Source: a virus. From it: 23,096 nt of DNA. The DNA is taken from positions 1 to 23,096 of the IMG/VR virus record IMGVR_UViG_3300027797_000150. One strand, written 5' to 3'. Position 1 is the first letter of the stretch. Each line of letters starts with the position of its first letter. Under the pieces are notes generated by a model that was given only the letters and a program-made list of their open reading frames with translations, did no database searches and was not told the origin of the DNA. Made by a program: the position numbers and the translations under genes. Shown one piece after another: positions 20,841 through 23,096 of this stretch.

Positions 20841-23029
20841 TGGCTTGGAATACGACCAATAACAAGTCTATTTCTAACGCTGGGGAGAAAGCCCTACCTA
20901 TGGGCGCACCCATTTCTACAAACCCATCTTTCACTCAGAGGGGTTACCACGACTCGTGGGATATTGAACGGGTCTACCGAGACGGTGTACGTAAAGTTAC
21001 TTGGGTCTACCGTTGTATTGATGCAATCTCTGGAAACCAAGCCCGTCTGCCAATGCTTGGGCACAAAGACAACAAGCCCGATGGTGAAATTGTCAAGGAC
21101 GCCAAGGTTCTAGATCTCCTAAACCGTAGAAGTAACGTCGGCGAAGACTCCTTTGCTTTCCGTTACAGACTCTCGGCTCAGTTGCTCACATCAAGCCGAG
21201 GAGCGTTCGTTGAAGTCTTGCGTGGACGTGGTGGCGATCCAATCGCACTCAACCTTCTCCCACCCCAATACACATCTCCGATTCCTGATCCCAAGAAGTT
21301 CGTATCTGCCTACGAGGTAAGACTGCCGAACATGGGTATTCAGTACATCAAGCCTGAAGACGTACTGTGGTTCAAGCATCCTCACCCTCTTGACCCATAC
21401 CTGTCAATGACCCCAATGGAATCAGCAGGCGTAGCCATTGAGCTTGAGACTCTCGCAAAGTTCTACAACAGAAACTTCCTCGTCAACGATGGACGCCCAG
21501 GTGGCCTTCTCGTAGTTAGAGGCGACATGGACGAAGACGACAAAGATGAACTCAGGTCTCGCTTTCGTGGAAACATCGGTAAGACCGGATCAACAACCGT
21601 CATCGCATCCGCTGAGGGAGTTGACTATGTTGACACAGGTGCTTCACCCAGAGACGCTGCATACATTGAGATGCGCCAAATCTCCAAAGAAGAAATCCTT
21701 TCCGCTTTCGGCGTTCCTGAGTCAATCATCGGTAACGCATCAGGCAGGACATTCTCTAACGCCGTAGAAGAAACAAGAGTCTTCTGGCTTGAGACAATGC
21801 CTCAGCATCTTGAAATGCTTGCGCGTGGACTTGACCCATTGCATCCCGATCTTTATTTCGACTTTGACATCAAAGATGTGCCAGTTCTTCAGATTTCCAA
21901 GCAAGAGAAAGAAAGATTCCTTATGCAGGAGTTCGCTAGTGGTCTTATCACCGCCAACGAATACCGAACAGGAACTGGTCGTAAATTGGTTGACTCAGAA
22001 CTTGCCGATGCAATGTTGGCAAGCCCGAACCTTGCACCAATCGGTAACACCGAGAAGAAGATGGAAGCACCGCCTCAGCCAGGAATGATGGGGCCACCGC
22101 CAGCTGGCGAGCCTGCACCAGAACTTGGACAAGAAGCAGCCATGGGTGAGCAAGCAGGAGAGGCTCCTCTTGAAGAAGGAGTCACTACACCTGATCAAGG
22201 CGTAGCTGCTGACACAATGCTTTCAGCATCAACATCGATCGGTAAATGGGGGACCAAACAAGCACCCGAGAACAACGCAGAAGACGGTTGGGATACCAAG
22301 GAACTTGATGATGCCGATAGGTGGGCCGAGATTCTTGATTCAAACCTAGAGAGGTTCTTTGATCGTCAACAGCGAGTTGTGATAGAGAAGTCTGACGGAG
22401 CGAAAGCAAAGAAATCCCTCATCGCAGGAACACTCACAGCAGCAATGATCTTTGATCTAGATGTCTGGAACAAGCAAATGCGCGACGACATCAGGCCACT
22501 AGTTAAGGCAGTTGTTGAAGATGCAATGCGCACAGCCAACGAACGTACTGGTATGCCGATGGATACTTCAGAAGAAGAAGTTGAGCAGTACATCAATGAA
22601 CAGATGGCCCGGATTGAGAAGTCAAACAATACGACCAGCGACGAAATTGGCGCAGCAATTGTTGTAGCGATGGCTATGGCTCAGGAAGATAAAGAAGAAG
22701 GCGCACCAGCCCTCAAGTCTGCTTTGGTTGCCACTTTCGTTCATCTCCTCGCCAAGAGAAAGAGACTTATTGCCGAGCATGAATCACAGACTGCCTATAA
22801 CGCAGGAATGTGGTTTGCTGGTAAACAAGCAGGTGCAATGAATAAGACTTGGGTGACTCGCAAGGATACGAGCGTAAGAGCGACCCATAGAGAACTGCAA
22901 GGTAAGAGCATCCCTCTTGCTGACGGATTCACGGTAGGGAACGAATCATTGCGATTCCCTGGTGACCCATTAGCACCAGCAGGTTTGACAATTAACTGTC
23001 GATGCAGACTTAGGTTTAGCGTCTCCTAA
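20840..23029 (+). CDS. Portal protein fused to a MuF-type head morphogenesis domain (729 aa)
   Basis: Residues about 30-400 match an HK97-type portal: VTWVYRCIDAISGNQARLPM, the long SRGAFVEVLRG and PEDVLWFKHPHP segments, then EILSAFGVPESIIGNASGRT, FSNAVEETRVFWLETM and a basic C-terminal core. The portal forms the dodecameric DNA gate of the head. A linker rich in Pro, Gly, Ala and Glu (about 410-465) leads to a helical region (about 490-645). The last 80 residues form a MuF (SPP1 gp7-like) domain with AYNAGMWFAGKQAGAMNKTW, TSVRATHRELQG, the PGDPLAP loop and INCRCRLRF at the end. MuF proteins ride with the portal and enter the head. The fusion would give one MuF copy per portal subunit. The start overlaps the small membrane gene as TAATG. 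Confidence 0.92.
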   Translation: MAWNTTNNKSISNAGEKALPMGAPISTNPSFTQRGYHDSWDIERVYRDGVRKVTWVYRCIDAISGNQARLPMLGHKDNKPDGEIVKDAKVLDLLNRRSNVGEDSFAFRYRLSAQLLTSSRGAFVEVLRGRGGDPIALNLLPPQYTSPIPDPKKFVSAYEVRLPNMGIQYIKPEDVLWFKHPHPLDPYLSMTPMESAGVAIELETLAKFYNRNFLVNDGRPGGLLVVRGDMDEDDKDELRSRFRGNIGKTGSTTVIASAEGVDYVDTGASPRDAAYIEMRQISKEEILSAFGVPESIIGNASGRTFSNAVEETRVFWLETMPQHLEMLARGLDPLHPDLYFDFDIKDVPVLQISKQEKERFLMQEFASGLITANEYRTGTGRKLVDSELADAMLASPNLAPIGNTEKKMEAPPQPGMMGPPPAGEPAPELGQEAAMGEQAGEAPLEEGVTTPDQGVAADTMLSASTSIGKWGTKQAPENNAEDGWDTKELDDADRWAEILDSNLERFFDRQQRVVIEKSDGAKAKKSLIAGTLTAAMIFDLDVWNKQMRDDIRPLVKAVVEDAMRTANERTGMPMDTSEEEVEQYINEQMARIEKSNNTTSDEIGAAIVVAMAMAQEDKEEGAPALKSALVATFVHLLAKRKRLIAEHESQTAYNAGMWFAGKQAGAMNKTWVTRKDTSVRATHRELQGKSIPLADGFTVGNESLRFPGDPLAPAGLTINCRCRLRFSVS

Positions 23030-23096
23030 TAAGAGACATTGACCCTTAGTGTTCCTATCTCGGACCGTAGTTCCTCAATCACCAAGTAAAGACGTT
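23026..23096 (-). CDS. Possible C-terminal end of a gene convergent with portal (partial)
   Basis: A minus-strand frame is open from the window edge to TAG 23026, encoding 22 residues that include LVIEELRSEIGTLRVNVSY, an amphipathic-helix-like end. Its stop overlaps the portal stop on the opposite strand, like the convergent overlap at 16438-16450. The frame is too short for certainty, since an open run of this length is common by chance. Confidence 0.4.
   Translation of the reverse strand, partial: RLYLVIEELRSEIGTLRVNVSY

Noticed and set aside
23021-23035. GTCTC/GAGAC inverted repeat at the end of portal as terminator
   Set aside because: Only a 5-bp stem, overlapping the stop codon, with no following T run.

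Overview
The window is part of the genome of a tailed bacteriophage (or prophage) with a contractile tail. A tail sheath gene directly upstream of a tail tube gene identifies it as a myovirus-type particle. Base composition is close to balanced by eye, almost every base is coding, and most starts carry a clear Shine-Dalgarno sequence or a TAATG/ATGA/GTGA overlap with the previous stop. No integrase, tRNA, rRNA, IS element or CRISPR array was seen. The host cannot be read from the sequence. The recombination genes and PP-loop genes resemble families I remember as common in actinobacterial phages, so an actinobacterium is a weak guess only.

Right to left on the minus strand, 20591 down to 16438 holds the terminase large subunit and then a recombination block: a conserved 175-aa protein, a Rad52-type annealing protein, a Cas4/RecB-like Fe-S nuclease, an unknown coiled protein and an HNH endonuclease. 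A second minus-strand operon runs from 14612 to 10018: a RuvC-like resolvase, a small helical protein, a ParB-like protein, two small Cys/His proteins, two PP-loop (PAPS-reductase-like) proteins and a second ParB-like protein. A third minus-strand block, 9948 to the left edge, is the connector and tail module: a Pro-rich protein, head-tail connector, tail completion protein, terminator-like protein, an acidic protein, sheath, tube, tail chaperones G and G-T (apparently joined by a -1 frameshift), a 1500-aa tape measure protein with an M15-type peptidase domain near its C-terminus, and the start of one more gene.

Two groups lie on the plus strand. One is an island of three unrecognised proteins (14703-16450), the first resembling a secreted or structural beta protein and the third with GNAT-like sequence hints. 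The other starts at 20649 with a 63-aa membrane protein coupled to a 729-aa portal-MuF fusion, divergent from the terminase. The major capsid protein, protease and small terminase are not recognisable in the window.

The most interesting features are the ParB / Zn / Zn / PP-loop / PP-loop / ParB operon, which looks like a self-contained biochemical system of unknown function; the peptidase carried in the tape measure protein; the tail chaperone frameshift without a standard slippery heptamer; and leader hairpins that overlap the ribosome binding site in front of both plus-strand groups.
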